Source of the DNA: Candidatus Omnitrophota bacterium | GTDB lineage: Bacteria > Omnitrophota > Gorgyraeia > Zapsychrales > Fredricksoniimonadaceae | Reading direction: 5' to 3' | Assembly: GCA_017987425.1 (NCBI GenBank) | Contig: JAGNTT010000007.1 | Coordinates: forward strand, 1 to 28,516 | Length of the DNA stretch: 28,516 nucleotides | In this document: in pieces, positions 7,583 through 14,635 of the stretch | Numbering within the stretch: position 1 is the stretch's first letter | Layout: each line of letters starts with the position of its first letter | Notes under the pieces: model-generated | What the model saw: the letters and a program-made list of their open reading frames with translations, nothing else | Databases searched by the model: none | Told to the model about the DNA's origin: nothing | Program-made: the position numbers and the translations under genes

Positions 7583-8200
7583 TTAACGCTCAAATTTAAC
7601 GACATTCTGCCACCATTCGTGACTGTCCCATGTCCTGATTTTTTTCCAGAGCTTCTGGGCGGACTTGGTTTTCAAATGACCGGGAGCGATCTGGAAGAAT
7701 TTCTTGGCTGTCTCATGTCCGTTCTGATAGTACTCTTTGGCCTGGATAAGACACTCAAGAATATCGGCGTCGCGCGCTACTATGCTTTCGGGGGACCGCT
7801 GGGCGTCATACTCGTCCCGAAAGGAATTGAGCTCTTTCTTGACGCTGTTATCCAGCTGACTGACCTGGTCGTTGAAGACTTTTTTCTCGGCTTCACGGAA
7901 TTCAATGTAGTAATGGCCCATTTTATGAAGATCGTTGATGCGGGCTTCATGAATGTCGTTAAAGAGCGCCATGGTCATGGTTTTATACGGATCAACCTTC
8001 TCGGTATGGGCGAGATAGAAAGCCATCACCGCCGTGCGGAATGAATGTTCGGCCACCGTCTCGGGATCATCGATCCCTGCCACCCACCAGCCGCTGCGCT
8101 TGATGCGCTTGAGCAGTCCGGCCTCGGCAAAAAAATTGAGGGCGGCAATTTCAGAAGCCGCTTTTCTGGGCTTATTAATTTTTTTGCTTTGTGATTTCAT
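7583..8200 (-). CDS. HD-domain protein, YfbR/HDDC2-like 5'-deoxynucleotidase family, with altered HD motif
   Basis: A 205-residue protein of the HD superfamily. First metal ligand His52 sits in ETVAEHSFRTAVM, and a later Asp in VARDADILECLIQA fits the last ligand. The central HD doublet, normally FHDxxEA, reads LFNDIHEARINDLH here, so the His is Asn81 while Asp82 and the following Glu-Ala-Arg remain. Relatives hydrolyse deoxynucleoside monophosphates, but the loss of one metal ligand makes activity uncertain. The ATG at 8200 is preferred to a TTG two codons upstream. The gene overlaps the end of the RlmB-type gene by 26 bases in another frame, so the two are likely co-expressed. It is followed by fold-back element A. 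Confidence 0.82.
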   Translation of the reverse strand: MKSQSKKINKPRKAASEIAALNFFAEAGLLKRIKRSGWWVAGIDDPETVAEHSFRTAVMAFYLAHTEKVDPYKTMTMALFNDIHEARINDLHKMGHYYIEFREAEKKVFNDQVSQLDNSVKKELNSFRDEYDAQRSPESIVARDADILECLIQAKEYYQNGHETAKKFFQIAPGHLKTKSAQKLWKKIRTWDSHEWWQNVVKFER

Positions 8201-8891
8201 ACGCAAAGATCGTCGCGGCCTGCGCCACGTTTAAGGACATTCTTTCCTTGGCCATGGGAATGGTCACTTTCAAATCAAGATGTTTCTTAATGATATCCCT
8301 GATTCCTTTTTGTTCCGAACCCAGCACAAGCCCCAGAGGAAACTGCAATTTCGTATTCATTAAATCTTCACCGTCTTGGACAACGGAACCGGCGATCCAG
8401 AATCCGGCATCACGGGCCTTCACGACAGCCTTGCCCAGATTACTCACCTGACTGAGGCGAATATAATTCTCCCCTCCGCTAGCAACACGCAAGACCGCCT
8501 CTGTCACCGAAACCGACTCTTTAGTCGGCAGAACAATGGCAAAATCGCCCAAGCACCCAAGACTGCGGATAATGACGCCCAAATTTTGCGGATCATTGAC
8601 CCCATCAAGAAAAACAAGCACGCCATTCTTTTTCAAAGACTCACCCAAAAGATCTTCATAAGGAATGTACGCGAAATCATCAACATCTGCGACCACACCC
8701 TGCGTGTTAAGATTACGAGCTATCTTTAATAGCTGTGAAGCGAGAACCACTGAAACCGGAATACCCCATTTTCTCGCTTTCTGCGCGATATACCCATGGT
8801 CCTGATGCCCCTCTTCTATCAATATCCGTCGGATCGACTGCGGATTGGACTTAATACGTTCAATAACTGGATTTTTACCGTAAAGTTTCAT
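8175..8891 (-). CDS. rlmB: TrmH/SpoU-family RNA 2'-O-methyltransferase, RlmB-like
   Basis: A 238-residue SPOUT methyltransferase. An N-terminal substrate-binding domain (MKLYGKNPVIERIKSNP, residues 1 to about 75) matches the RlmB arrangement. The three SPOUT motifs are LDGVNDPQNLGVIIRS (95-110, with Asn103 and Arg109), LVLGSEQKGI (188-197) and IPMAKERMSLNVAQA (211-225). The third usually reads IPMxGxxxSLNVS, so the Gly is Lys here. Expected reaction is SAM-dependent 2'-O-methylation of a guanosine in 23S rRNA (Gm2251 in E. coli). The family is firm, the exact target less so. It starts 39 bases after the glycosyltransferase stop and overlaps the HD gene. Confidence 0.88.
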   Translation of the reverse strand: MKLYGKNPVIERIKSNPQSIRRILIEEGHQDHGYIAQKARKWGIPVSVVLASQLLKIARNLNTQGVVADVDDFAYIPYEDLLGESLKKNGVLVFLDGVNDPQNLGVIIRSLGCLGDFAIVLPTKESVSVTEAVLRVASGGENYIRLSQVSNLGKAVVKARDAGFWIAGSVVQDGEDLMNTKLQFPLGLVLGSEQKGIRDIIKKHLDLKVTIPMAKERMSLNVAQAATIFAYEITKQKN

Positions 8892-8930
8892 TCTTCACTC
8901 TCAATTCTGACGCCGACATTAAACCGTGCA

Positions 8931-9665
8931 TTATTTTTTAAGACCCAACCGTAAGAACACAAGCGGACGGAAAATACTCCACCATCCTGTGATGGGTTTC
9001 ATCTTGGTGTAACCAAGTTTTTTAGGAGGATATATTTTGGTGACAAAGGCCTCGGTGAATTTATATCCAAGCGTGATTGTGTTATACAACAGATACGGCT
9101 CAAGTTCATACTGATCGAGCCAGTTTTGATCGATGTTAAAACGTTTGTCCTTGAAAAGCGAAAGACGAAACGCGCGAAAACCGTTGCTGGTGTCCGTAAG
9201 CTTTCTGCCGACGCATACAGAAAAAATCAGCGGATACAATTTGGTCGCCACCTTGCGGTAGAACGGCATGTCCCCGCCGGTCCCTTTTTTACCGTAATAC
9301 CGCGAGCCCTGAACAAAGTCGAAACCATGGTCGACAATCGGCCCGACGACGTTCGGGATCTCATCGGGATTGTCCTTATCGTTGCCGGCCATAATGACGA
9401 GCACGTCGTAATTGTTTTTCTCGGCATAACGGATGGCGGTCCGGATGGCCGCACCAACCCCGCTTCGTTTCTCGTGTTTGATGGTCTTGACACCTTTGGC
9501 GGCGTAACCGCGGATGATATCGGTCGTATCATCGGTCGAACAGTCATCCACCACCAGATAATCCATCTTGCCGTAAACAGGACTTTTCAAAAAACGTTCG
9601 ATGACCCGCTGGATCTTGACGTTTTCGTTAAAAGCGACAGGACAAACTAAAATTTTCATGCTCAT
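8931..9665 (-). CDS. family 2 glycosyltransferase, dolichol-phosphate-mannose-synthase-like
   Basis: A 244-residue GT-A fold protein. The N-terminal nucleotide-binding strand is ILVCPVAFNEN, followed by DYLVVDDCSTDDTT, EKRSGVGAAIRTAI and IMAGNDKDNPDEIP. Asp96-x-Asp98 stands in for the usual DAD metal motif; this NDKD variant is familiar in polyprenyl-phosphate sugar synthases. There is no C-terminal transmembrane pair, only a mildly hydrophobic RPLVFLRLGL end. It likely moves a hexose from a nucleotide sugar to a lipid phosphate or glycan intermediate. The ATG follows the acetyltransferase stop by one base, so the two are translationally coupled and probably serve one surface glycan pathway together with the upstream oxidoreductase. 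Confidence 0.88.
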   Translation of the reverse strand: MSMKILVCPVAFNENVKIQRVIERFLKSPVYGKMDYLVVDDCSTDDTTDIIRGYAAKGVKTIKHEKRSGVGAAIRTAIRYAEKNNYDVLVIMAGNDKDNPDEIPNVVGPIVDHGFDFVQGSRYYGKKGTGGDMPFYRKVATKLYPLIFSVCVGRKLTDTSNGFRAFRLSLFKDKRFNIDQNWLDQYELEPYLLYNTITLGYKFTEAFVTKIYPPKKLGYTKMKPITGWWSIFRPLVFLRLGLKK

Positions 9666-9666
9666 A

Positions 9667-10224
9667 TTATGCGGGTGAAAGACTTTGGCCTTGTAGACGG
9701 TAAGATAAACCGCAGGAACATTTCAAATCGTGGTTGAGTTTGCGTCCACATCGGCAGGCATATCCCTGAAACCGCGCGGGATTGCCGACTACAATCGTAA
9801 AAGGGGCCACATGTTTAGTCACTACGCTGGCAGCGCCGACAACGGCAAATTCACCGACGGTGAGCCCGCACATCACTGTAGCGCCCGCGCCGATTGTGGC
9901 GCCTTCCTTAACCACGGTCCGCTCGAGCGTCCAGGCATCGGCCCGGTTGCTGCGCGGGAAACGGTCATTGATGAAAATCACACCGGCGCCGACGAAGACA
10001 TTATTTTCCAGCGTGATCCCGTCCCAGATGGAAACGTGATTCTTTAAAGTGACGTGATCGCCCAGCGTCCCGCCTTTTTCGATGAAACACCCGTCGCAAA
10101 TGTTGCAGTGGCTGCCGATAACGGCCCCGTCTAAAACATTGGCAAACGCCCAGACACGCGTCCCCTCGCCGATCTTGGCATTGGGATGAACCAAAGCTTT
10201 TTCATGTTTGAAATAGTTCATCAT
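9667..10224 (-). CDS. left-handed beta-helix N-acetyltransferase (WbpD/WlbB-like)
   Basis: A 185-residue hexapeptide-repeat acyltransferase. It opens NYFKHEKALVHPNAKIGEGTRVWAFANV, the usual beginning of UDP-3-amino-sugar N-acetyltransferases, and continues with repeats such as IGSHCNICDGCFIE and VFVGAGVIFINDRFPRS. The C-terminal CRCGRKLNHDLKCSCG looks like a zinc knuckle (four Cys), common in this subgroup. It likely acetylates an amino sugar nucleotide. I place the start at 10224 (MMNYF) because the 15 codons further upstream, from a GTG at 10269, are made of fold-back repeat. No Shine-Dalgarno sequence is visible before 10224; only TTTT separates it from the repeat arm. Its operon partners are the oxidoreductase and the glycosyltransferase. 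Confidence 0.87.
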   Translation of the reverse strand: MMNYFKHEKALVHPNAKIGEGTRVWAFANVLDGAVIGSHCNICDGCFIEKGGTLGDHVTLKNHVSIWDGITLENNVFVGAGVIFINDRFPRSNRADAWTLERTVVKEGATIGAGATVMCGLTVGEFAVVGAASVVTKHVAPFTIVVGNPARFQGYACRCGRKLNHDLKCSCGLSYRLQGQSLSPA

Positions 10225-10228
10225 AAAA

Positions 10229-10322
10229 GTGCACAAGAACACAAGAGCACCTGCGCACAGAAGGAACACCAGAGACTTTTGCTCTTCATGTGTCTTGTGC
10301 TCATGTGTTCATGTGCTCGGTG
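10229..10322. repeat. fold-back element B, 8-base words (GCACAAGA)
   Basis: Left arm 10229-10276 on the plus strand runs GCACAAGA ACACAAGA, then GCACCTGC GCACAGAA. Right arm 10281-10322 on the minus strand runs GCACATGA ACACATGA, then GCACAAGA. The arms meet at TTTT (10277-10280). The best stem pairs 10231-10248 with 10299-10316, 18 positions with two mismatches. Words within one arm share the same base at the variable position (A on the left, T on the right), which suggests tandem copying within each arm. It begins 2 bases after the oxidoreductase stop and ends next to the acetyltransferase start. Confidence 0.85.
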
Positions 10323-10324
10323 AT

Positions 10325-11344
10325 TTACCATTGTATTGCCACCTGCGCGCCTTTTTTCTCGACTGATTCCTGTATGGCGCACAACGTTTTAACGACTTCA
10401 TAGCCTTTTTGCGCGTCCGCGATGTCAGGATTACCGGCCCCTTCGATGCATTCGATGAAATATTTTCCCTGCGCCTTTAACGGTTCGTTGAAACCGACGT
10501 TGGGGATCGTAATGTTCCCTTCACGGCCCAACAGCTGAAACTCGCCGTACGTTTCATAGTACACGGACGTTTTCTCGACGTGTTTATCATATAGCTTGAT
10601 AGGGCCCACATTGTCCAGATCGTCCCAGGCCAGCATCTTTTTATCGCCCACGATCGTAATCTGACGGACCTTTTTGGGATCCAGCCAGCTGACATGCACG
10701 TTGACGAGAACATTATTCGGATACTCGATGGTGGCAAAGCACAGATCATCGAGCGTGTTGCCGAGACATTTCTGTCCGCGGGCGGAAACGCCGATCGGGC
10801 GGTTGTTAAAAAGATAATTGAAGATTGAAATGTCGTGCGGAGCAAGATCCCACAGCGCGTTCACGTCATAACGGAACGGCCCCAGGTTCGTACGTTCGGA
10901 ATGGGCGTATTGAACCTTGCCGATCTCACCGGACTGAATGTAATCGCGCAATTTCGTGATCCCGAGATTAAAGACAAAAATATGACCGACCATGAGGACT
11001 TTCTTCTTCTGTTCGGCCAGCGTCTTTAAAGCGAGACATTCTTCGGGATTAAGCGCCAGGGGCTTTTCGCACAGCACATGCTTGCCGTGTTCCAGCGCCT
11101 CCTTGGCGAAATTAAAATGCATATTGGTCGGAACCGAGATGATGACCGCATTGATCTCTTTGTCGTCTAATATCTCTTTGTAATTCTTAGTCGTGTGGAT
11201 CGAGGGATAAAGCGCTTTAATCGACGATAAACGTTTCTCATCGAGATCGGCGCACATCTTGACTCTGGAATTCAGCCCTTGGGAAAAGACGCGGATGTGG
11301 TTGGGTCCCCAATGACCGCAACCGATAACACCGAAAGTAACCAA
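10325..11344 (-). CDS. Gfo/Idh/MocA-family NAD(P)-dependent sugar oxidoreductase
   Basis: A 339-residue dehydrogenase. The N-terminal Rossmann fold has the glycine motif GVIGCGHWG (5-13), then ISVPTNMHFNFA and the family signature CEKPLALN (Glu93-Lys94-Pro95). The C-terminal alpha/beta domain carries NALWDLAPHDIS with the likely catalytic His. Related enzymes oxidise or reduce nucleotide sugars such as UDP-GlcNAc uronate. The acetyltransferase directly downstream fits an acetamido-sugar route, though the exact substrate is an inference. The start is set at a TTG (11344) because a full AGGAGG lies 5 bases before it. A TTG seven codons further upstream would place that Shine-Dalgarno inside the coding region. 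Confidence 0.88.
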   Translation of the reverse strand: MVTFGVIGCGHWGPNHIRVFSQGLNSRVKMCADLDEKRLSSIKALYPSIHTTKNYKEILDDKEINAVIISVPTNMHFNFAKEALEHGKHVLCEKPLALNPEECLALKTLAEQKKKVLMVGHIFVFNLGITKLRDYIQSGEIGKVQYAHSERTNLGPFRYDVNALWDLAPHDISIFNYLFNNRPIGVSARGQKCLGNTLDDLCFATIEYPNNVLVNVHVSWLDPKKVRQITIVGDKKMLAWDDLDNVGPIKLYDKHVEKTSVYYETYGEFQLLGREGNITIPNVGFNEPLKAQGKYFIECIEGAGNPDIADAQKGYEVVKTLCAIQESVEKKGAQVAIQW

Positions 11345-11349
11345 TGGAA

Positions 11350-11355
11350 CCTCCT
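11350..11355 (-). promoter_or_regulatory. strong ribosome binding site selecting a TTG start
   Basis: AGGAGG on the minus strand, spacer TTCCA, then TTG GTT ACT. This is the best Shine-Dalgarno match in the neighbourhood and fixes the Gfo/Idh start at 11344 although the codon is TTG. Confidence 0.7.
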
Positions 11356-11395
11356 GAAAGGACAACTGATGCTTGTGCTCGCTTAACCGGACAAC

Positions 11396-11423
11396 ATTAT
11401 ACTGAACAGCCCGCCCAATTCAA
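11396..11423 (-). promoter_or_regulatory. sigma-70-like promoter of the Gfo/Idh - acetyltransferase - glycosyltransferase operon
   Basis: Minus strand TTGAAT (11423-11418), 16-base spacer, TATAAT (11401-11396). The predicted transcription start is near 11389, giving a leader of about 45 bases to the TTG start. The same CAG-TATAAT junction is seen in the promoter of the DUF3568 gene. Confidence 0.7.
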
Positions 11424-11464
11424 AAGCTTTATTTGGGGTTTTATCCGTGCACCTTACCCCCGGT

Positions 11465-11500
11465 TGATTTACTCGCATGCTTTCGCAGGCGGTTAAATCA
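11465..11500. promoter_or_regulatory. inverted repeat between divergent promoters
   Basis: TGATTTA (11465-11471) and TAAATCA (11494-11500) are perfect inverted arms. The interior can add a second stem, and on the minus strand it is closed by a GAAA tetraloop (TGC-GAAA-GCA). It lies upstream of both the minus promoter (-35 at 11418-11423) and the plus promoter (-35 at 11514-11519). This is the natural place for an operator shared by the two units, but no regulator gene is adjacent. Confidence 0.4.
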
Positions 11501-11513
11501 CATGAAACAGCTG

Positions 11514-11542
11514 TTGAAAGATGAATAGTTTGAACGTAGAAT
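11514..11542 (+). promoter_or_regulatory. sigma-70-like promoter of the small-membrane / GT-C-like pair
   Basis: TTGAAA (11514-11519), 17-base spacer, TAGAAT (11537-11542). A start of transcription near 11549 lies downstream of an ATG at 11541, which supports the ATG at 11571 as the real start of the first gene. Confidence 0.6.
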
Positions 11543-11570
11543 GTCAACCATTACCCCAGGGTTTGCATTC

Positions 11571-11999
11571 ATGAAGAAATCATTACAACTTCCATCCGTC
11601 ATTTTCCTTTCCCTTTGCTGCGCCTTGATTCTGTTTAATACTTTTCACTTATTCAGGGCTCTCGGTCCCGCAAGGCCCGTGGGTTTTAACGGAATCAAAT
11701 TCTCCGGTCTGGCCGAAATTCTTGGAAAAGAAACACATATCGGATATGTGACCGACTTGGATATTAGAGAAGCCGGGCCTTTGGCCGAATACGAACAAGC
11801 GCAATATGTGCTGGCCCCCGTCATTCTCGACCTTGAACACCCCGCGCGCAAATTCGTCATCATCAACAGCTCCAGCGACGAAGCCGCGCTTGTCCTTTTG
11901 GACAAACTGAACGCCCGCCCGCTGCTGCGAAATCAGTTCGGCATTATCCTGGCCACCATTGAACCGTCATTATCCAAGACGGAAGGCGTGAGACGATGA
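11571..11999 (+). CDS. small single-span membrane protein of unknown function
   Basis: A 142-residue protein starting MKKSLQLPSVIFLSL. One N-terminal hydrophobic helix (about 8-28) is followed by an extracytoplasmic domain of about 110 residues containing ARPVGFNGIKFSGLAEILG and a strand-rich YVLAPVILDLEHPARKFVIINSS. No family was recognised. A CAGGG ribosome site is 10 bases upstream. An earlier in-frame ATG at 11541 overlaps the promoter -10 element and is rejected. The stop overlaps the start of the next gene by 4 bases (ATGA), so the two products are made together. It may be an accessory subunit of the GT-C-like protein. Confidence 0.78.
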   Translation: MKKSLQLPSVIFLSLCCALILFNTFHLFRALGPARPVGFNGIKFSGLAEILGKETHIGYVTDLDIREAGPLAEYEQAQYVLAPVILDLEHPARKFVIINSSSDEAALVLLDKLNARPLLRNQFGIILATIEPSLSKTEGVRR

Positions 12000-13345
12000 A
12001 TTATATCCTGAGCCTTCTCATTTCATCGGTGTTGGGATTTCTACTGGTGAATCTTCTGCGTGCGCGCGAACGCATCGATCCCGGCATCCACCTCATCGCT
12101 TCCGTGGCTGTCGGAGTGGCCTTAAGCGCGCAGATTGGTTTTTACACACTTTTTATCTTCAGCCATTACAGCACAACCGCGGTCGCGATTGGACACATCG
12201 CGCTTTTCCTATTACTTGCGGCCGGTAACATGTATACCTTCCGGAATAACCGTGAAGACCTGATGCCGAAATTTCCGCCGGATCGGACCGCTTGGATCGG
12301 CTTCGGCATTCTTTCCCTGCTTCTAATTCCCTTGTGGCGCGAGGCCCATTTCTTTCCGTTCGGAGGATGGGACGCCTGGGCGTGCTGGAACCTGAAAGCG
12401 AAATTCATTTTTCTGGGCGGCGACGCGTGGAAAAACATGCTCGATGTATCCATGTGGCGGTCGAACAATCAATATCCGTTTCTGCTTCCGCTCATCAACG
12501 TATGGGGATGGAGTTTCTACGGCAACCCGTCGGTCTCCGTTCCCCTTGCCAATACGATTCTTTTTCCGTTCTTGACGGCGCTCATCATGTTCTGGGGCAT
12601 CAAGCGCCGCGTCAAAACGCTTTTAAGCATTGTCCCGCCCCTGGTTTTCTTTACCATTCCTTTTGTGAACACGCTTTCGATCAGCCAGTACAGCGATATT
12701 GTGGTGGCTTGTTATCTTTTGGGAAGCTTTGTCTGTTTGAACGCCGCGCGCGAGGAAGAGAGCGTTTCACTCGCGACGATCGCGGGCCTGTTGTGCGGCA
12801 TCATGACCTTCACCAAGAGCGAAGGATGCATCGCCGCGGTCTTGATCTGCGCGTTTGCTGTTCCCTATTTCTGGAAACGCGGCAAAGGTCCGTGGACTCT
12901 GCTGGGACCATTTCTCGCGGCCGCCATTGTGAGCGCGCTTCCGGCCATTCTTTTCCAGCTTTTTTGGGCGACGCCGAATGTTTCCTTCGTCAACGGACTT
13001 ACCTCCGCCGATCATCCGGCGAACGTGATGCGTCTCAAAGCGATCTTTATGTTTATTGCGGTTGAATTGATAAGCCCCAAATGGAACGGATTATGGATTC
13101 TGCTGGCGGGAGGTTTGATTTTAGGAAGAATGCGCGGATTCACCAAAAATCTCGCCATTGTTCCCATATTTCTATGTGTGTATCTGGGCGGGGCTGTTCT
13201 GCATTACTACGTGAACACTCATTACGAAATCGTCTGGTGGCTTGGGACGACTTTAAACCGCATCGTTTACACGATCCTTCCCCTCATTGTGTGGTGGTCA
13301 TTCGCCGCGGCCTGGGGCCCATCTGATAAATCGTCAAAAGCATAA
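11996..13345 (+). CDS. polytopic membrane protein, GT-C glycosyltransferase-like
   Basis: A 449-residue protein with about eleven hydrophobic helices. After the first three helices a conserved-looking periplasmic loop reads HFFPFGGWDAWACWNLKAK (around residues 118-136), then YPFLLPLINVWGW. The Asp in GWDAW and the long first loops are typical of bacterial GT-C enzymes that use polyprenyl-phosphate sugars. The helical core continues to RIVYTILPLIVWWSF. The donor and acceptor are unknown. Located divergent from a sugar-modification operon containing a DPM-like synthase, which could supply a polyprenyl-phosphate sugar; this link is inference. Transcription ends at a strong bidirectional terminator 26 bases downstream. 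Confidence 0.75.
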   Translation: MNYILSLLISSVLGFLLVNLLRARERIDPGIHLIASVAVGVALSAQIGFYTLFIFSHYSTTAVAIGHIALFLLLAAGNMYTFRNNREDLMPKFPPDRTAWIGFGILSLLLIPLWREAHFFPFGGWDAWACWNLKAKFIFLGGDAWKNMLDVSMWRSNNQYPFLLPLINVWGWSFYGNPSVSVPLANTILFPFLTALIMFWGIKRRVKTLLSIVPPLVFFTIPFVNTLSISQYSDIVVACYLLGSFVCLNAAREEESVSLATIAGLLCGIMTFTKSEGCIAAVLICAFAVPYFWKRGKGPWTLLGPFLAAAIVSALPAILFQLFWATPNVSFVNGLTSADHPANVMRLKAIFMFIAVELISPKWNGLWILLAGGLILGRMRGFTKNLAIVPIFLCVYLGGAVLHYYVNTHYEIVWWLGTTLNRIVYTILPLIVWWSFAAAWGPSDKSSKA

Positions 13346-13371
13346 TATTCCGTCCGATTCCATGCAAACAA

Positions 13372-13402
13372 AAAGCCCTGTACTTATGCCGTACAGGGCT
13401 TT
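13372..13402. terminator. bidirectional intrinsic terminator
   Basis: A perfect 12-pair stem AAAGCCCTGTAC / GTACAGGGCTTT with a 7-base loop lies between the convergent ends at 13345 (plus) and 13426 (minus). A-rich bases on one side and TTTCGCTTTAA on the other give short T runs in both directions. Confidence 0.88.
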
Positions 13403-13425
13403 CGCTTTAATCTTAACAACTGAAT

Positions 13426-13905
13426 TTACTTCGGACGCTCGTTTTTCAAAATCTTATACCGCAGCGTTCCGGCCGGAACTTTGATAGTGACTTCTTCACC
13501 TTCCTTTTTTCCCAGAAGACCTTTACCAATCGGGGAAAAAACGGAAATCTTGTTTTCTTCGAAGTCAGCCTCTTCACCGGAAACGAGCATATATTCGATT
13601 TTCTCTCCTGAGTCCAGGTCTTTCAGACTGACCTTGGCGCCGATATAAACTTTATCACTCGGAATATTTTCGTTCTCGATGATGCGGACATTGGCGAGCT
13701 TTGCTTCGAGATCGGCGATGCGCGCTTCATTATGGGCCTGGGCTTCCTTGGCCGCATCGTACTCGGCATTTTCCGAAATGTCGCCTTGGGCTCGGGCCTC
13801 GCCGATCGCTTTGGCAATACGCTGACGTTCCGTGGTCTTCATTTCTTCAAGCTGCGCCTGAAGCTTATTGAGACCCGCTCTTGTTAAATAGACTTCACCT
13901 GCCAT
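13426..13905 (-). CDS. greA: transcription elongation factor GreA
   Basis: A 159-residue protein, the normal GreA length. The N-terminal coiled coil (1 to about 75) carries the tip loop GDISENAEYDAAKE with the acidic residues Asp42 and Glu45 that enter the RNA polymerase secondary channel and stimulate cleavage of backtracked transcripts. The C-terminal FKBP-like domain includes IPSDKVYIGAKVSLKD and FSPIGKGLLGKKEGE. The frame is open 42 codons further upstream, but MAGEVYLTRAGL is the family start and GAGGAG lies 8 bases before it. It is the last gene of a three-gene unit after ybaB and a 77-residue protein, ending at the shared terminator. Confidence 0.96.
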   Translation of the reverse strand: MAGEVYLTRAGLNKLQAQLEEMKTTERQRIAKAIGEARAQGDISENAEYDAAKEAQAHNEARIADLEAKLANVRIIENENIPSDKVYIGAKVSLKDLDSGEKIEYMLVSGEEADFEENKISVFSPIGKGLLGKKEGEEVTIKVPAGTLRYKILKNERPK

Positions 13906-13943
13906 AGACAAACTCCTCGAATATGATTTATGATCTTTAAATC

Positions 13944-14177
13944 TTACATTACGTTGATAGCTTTGGCCATGATGGGAAGAACTGCTTCCGCCTCTTCTTT
14001 CGTCATGCGCCCGAGCTTTGCGAAACGCCAATCGCCTTCCTGGCTTAAATTTTCACGGGTCAACTGCAACTTCTTGGCATTACCATTGTAGGAAAAAACA
14101 CCGACCGTAACACGGCTGCCGTCAAATTCTTTGACTTCCTTGAATGTTTCCACATCGAGTGTTGGATCGTAAGGCAT
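13944..14177 (-). CDS. 77-residue conserved-looking hypothetical protein
   Basis: A soluble 77-residue protein, MPYDPTLDVETFKEVK to AKAINVM. The first half looks strand-rich (SRVTVGVFSYNGNAKKLQLTR) and the second half helical (MTKEEAEAVLPIMAKAI), with a QEGDWRFAKLGR link between. No family was recognised. AAAGGAATT 9 bases before the ATG is an acceptable ribosome site. It sits between ybaB (34 bases) and greA (38 bases) in the same direction, so a nucleoid or transcription-related role is possible from context only. The predicted fold, beta then helix, could be a small single-domain binding protein. Confidence 0.72.
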   Translation of the reverse strand: MPYDPTLDVETFKEVKEFDGSRVTVGVFSYNGNAKKLQLTRENLSQEGDWRFAKLGRMTKEEAEAVLPIMAKAINVM

Positions 14178-14211
14178 GGAATAATTCCTTTCTTCGGTTA
14201 ATGGATAAATC

Positions 14212-14508
14212 TTAAGACATCCCGGGGAAATTGAATCCCGGCATATTTTTCATTTTATTGGCGGCCTGCTGCTGGGACTTCTTGACCGCGGTATTCATGC
14301 TTCGCAAAAGATCCATCTGAATACGGTTCTTGCTCGCCGGCGTTAAAAGCGATTCGTCGATTTCGATGGACTGAAAAATCTGCGCGCCGTTGACGACGAT
14401 CTTGATCCCCCGCACATCGGCGACTTCGATCTTGATCGACTCGAGTTCTTTCTTTAACTGATCGGCCTGGCGCTTTAATTCCATCATTTGTTTGACTTTG
14501 TCCAGCAT
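14212..14508 (-). CDS. ybaB: YbaB/EbfC family nucleoid-associated protein
   Basis: A 98-residue DNA-binding protein. The N-terminal helix MLDKVKQMMELKRQADQLKKEL is followed by strands IEVADVRGIKIVVNGAQIFQSIEID and the C-terminal helices with MKNMPGFNFPGMS, which matches the YbaB dimer fold and its Met/Gly/Pro-rich end. It coats DNA as a tweezer-like dimer; in many genomes it neighbours dnaX/recR, here instead greA. The start at 14508 is chosen because AAGGAG lies 7 bases upstream. An in-frame ATG 11 codons earlier lacks such a site. Its leader contains a promoter and a terminator hairpin, described separately. Confidence 0.93.
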   Translation of the reverse strand: MLDKVKQMMELKRQADQLKKELESIKIEVADVRGIKIVVNGAQIFQSIEIDESLLTPASKNRIQMDLLRSMNTAVKKSQQQAANKMKNMPGFNFPGMS

Positions 14509-14539
14509 GTTCAACTCCTTGATTAGCTTCAAATTTAAC

Positions 14540-14589
14540 AAAAAAATATATGAGCCCTTAGGGAGTCTTCTTCCCTGTCCGAGGGCTCA
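14540..14589 (-). terminator. intrinsic terminator in the ybaB leader (attenuator or small-RNA end)
   Basis: On the minus strand an eight-pair stem TGAGCCCT/AGGGCTCA (14589-14582 with 14558-14551) encloses a second five-pair stem AGGGA/TCCCT, and is followed by ATATA and seven T residues (14546-14540). It lies 31 bases before the ybaB start codon and downstream of a promoter, so it stands inside a leader and not only behind yggT. Confidence 0.85.
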
Positions 14590-14635
14590 AAAGTCCGCAA
14601 CTTCCAATCTTATGTTTATCCAAATTGACAATTCA

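Noticed and set aside
10224..10269. Upstream GTG start for the acetyltransferase giving a hydrophobic leader (MFLLCAGALVFLCTFM)
   Set aside because: The hydrophobic stretch is encoded by fold-back repeat words and is not a family feature; it only looks like a signal peptide.
12292..13065. Plus-strand frame of 257 codons inside the GT-C-like gene
   Set aside because: The composition is Arg/His/Ser rich without hydrophobic pattern, it is fully nested in a convincing membrane-protein frame, and it has no ribosome site.
13905..14031. N-terminal extension of GreA by 42 residues
   Set aside because: The Ser/His-rich extension runs through the 77-residue gene in another frame; GAGGAG precedes the normal GreA start.
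14540..14632. SRP (4.5S) RNA gene near ybaB
   Set aside because: Length is plausible and ffs often neighbours ybaB, but the conserved GGUCAGG and GGAAGCAGC loop sequences are missing.
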